Shown here in pieces: positions 63,536-64,000 of a stretch of DNA of 64,000 nucleotides. Under the pieces are notes generated by a model. It saw nothing but the letters and a program-made list of their open reading frames with translations, was not told where the DNA came from and ran no database searches. A program made the position numbers and the translations under genes. The stretch comes from Bog-756 sp963830165 (lineage in GTDB: Bacteria > Actinomycetota > Acidimicrobiia > Acidimicrobiales > RAAP-2), in NCBI GenBank assembly GCA_963830165.1, contig CAWHKZ010000007.1:1-64000 (forward strand), read 5' to 3'. Numbering within the stretch: the first letter of the stretch is position 1; each line of letters opens with the position of its first letter.

Positions 63536-64000
63536 GCACCGTGCCGGGCGACGACGTCGACCTGTTCGTCAAGATCTGCGGCATCACCTCCGAAGCCGAC
63601 GCGCTGCTGGCGGTGGGCATGGGCGCCTCGGCGGTGGGCTTCGTGTTCGCCCCCTCGCCCCGCCAGATGGCGCCGGCGGCCGTGGCCGACATCGTGAAGC
63701 GCCTGCCCCACGAGACCGTGACCGTCGGCGTCTTCCGCGACGAGTCGCCCCGGCGGGTGGTGGAGATCGCCGCCCAGATCGGCCTGCGGGCCGTGCAGCT
63801 GCACGGCTTCGAGTCGGCCGAGGACACCAGGTGGGTGGCCGACCGGGTGCACTGGACGATCAAGGCCTTCCCGGCCGGCCACCGCAACATCGAGCGGTTC
63901 GCCGAGTACGGTGCCCGCACCCTCCTGGTGGACGGGCCCAACCCCGGCTCGGGCGAGCTCTTCGACTGGCGGCTGGCCGAGGGTGTCGTCGACCCGGGCC
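63532..64000 (+). CDS. trpF: Phosphoribosylanthranilate isomerase (cut by window end)
   Basis: Converts PRA to CdRP in tryptophan synthesis. The first 156 residues are present: the catalytic Cys in LFVKICGITSEADALLAVGM, GASAVGFVFAPSPRQM, VTVGVFRDESPRRVVEIAAQ, RAVQLHGFESAEDTRWVADR and the catalytic-Asp region ARTLLVDGPNPGSGELFDWR. About 50 residues are missing beyond the window. A dedicated trpF beside trpC means HisA here need not be bifunctional. Confidence 0.95.
   Translation, partial: MSTVPGDDVDLFVKICGITSEADALLAVGMGASAVGFVFAPSPRQMAPAAVADIVKRLPHETVTVGVFRDESPRRVVEIAAQIGLRAVQLHGFESAEDTRWVADRVHWTIKAFPAGHRNIERFAEYGARTLLVDGPNPGSGELFDWRLAEGVVDPG

Overview
The window is about 64 kb of very GC-rich DNA from an actinobacterium. 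Evidence for this is the GTG-rich starts, GTGA and ATGA stop/start overlaps, a mycothiol synthase gene (mshD), a menaquinone branch (menF, menG), paired small genes upstream of alaS like those in streptomycetes, and many TANNNT -10 boxes lying 6-9 nt before start codons (leaderless transcripts). The GYWLVASDGG-type repeats on a secreted protease suggest class Acidimicrobiia. That placement is an inference.

Layout. 0.3-4.6 kb: a small lipoprotein, two sulfotransferases and a polysaccharide flippase (cell-surface glycan functions). 4.7-22.2 kb: a long housekeeping run on the plus strand with PLP synthase (pdxS, pdxT), yebC, Holliday junction genes (ruvC, ruvA, ruvB), queuosine genes (queA, tgt), protein export (yajC, secD, secF), stringent response (relA), two tRNA synthetases (hisS, aspS) and rarA. 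22.2-31.3 kb: a secreted sedolisin with six 126-bp repeats, two small membrane-associated genes, alaS, ruvX, mltG and aroE. 31.4-40.5 kb: envelope genes, namely two convergent SEDS proteins, a bifunctional-nuclease-domain protein, polyphosphate kinase, a YbhN-type membrane protein, an AI-2E-type permease and a Ppm1-type glycosyltransferase. 40.5-49.6 kb: a two-component system with an alpha/beta hydrolase, a merR-menG-menF operon on the minus strand, a MaoC-type dehydratase, a VIT-type transporter, mshD and nth. 49.6-50.05 kb: a structured gene-free region. 50.3-58.9 kb: hisD-hisC-hisB-hisH-hisA-hisF, a GroES-like gene, hisI, trpE and ygfZ. 58.9-64 kb: a phosphotransferase-family kinase, a second two-component system on the minus strand, and trpC-trpF, with trpF cut by the window end.

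Sequence quality dominates the reading. About half of the genes, almost all universally conserved, carry one or more single-base indels. Most are an extra G or C beside a CpG step, and a few are lost bases in G or C runs. In nearly every case the other half of the conserved protein continues in the next frame. I read these as consensus errors, not pseudogenes. Such genes are annotated across their full span, with approximate break positions in the evidence. The stretch from 15.2 to 23.9 kb (relA, hisS, aspS, rarA and most of the sedolisin) is free of them.

No CRISPR array, prophage, insertion sequence, rRNA or tRNA was recognised. The most noteworthy items are the window-wide leaderless promoter pattern, a nearly overlapping divergent promoter pair between mshD and nth, a nested multi-helix element at 49.86-49.94 kb, a menaquinone operon headed by a MerR protein with two HTH modules, and a 5 x 16-bp tandem repeat at 60.2 kb.
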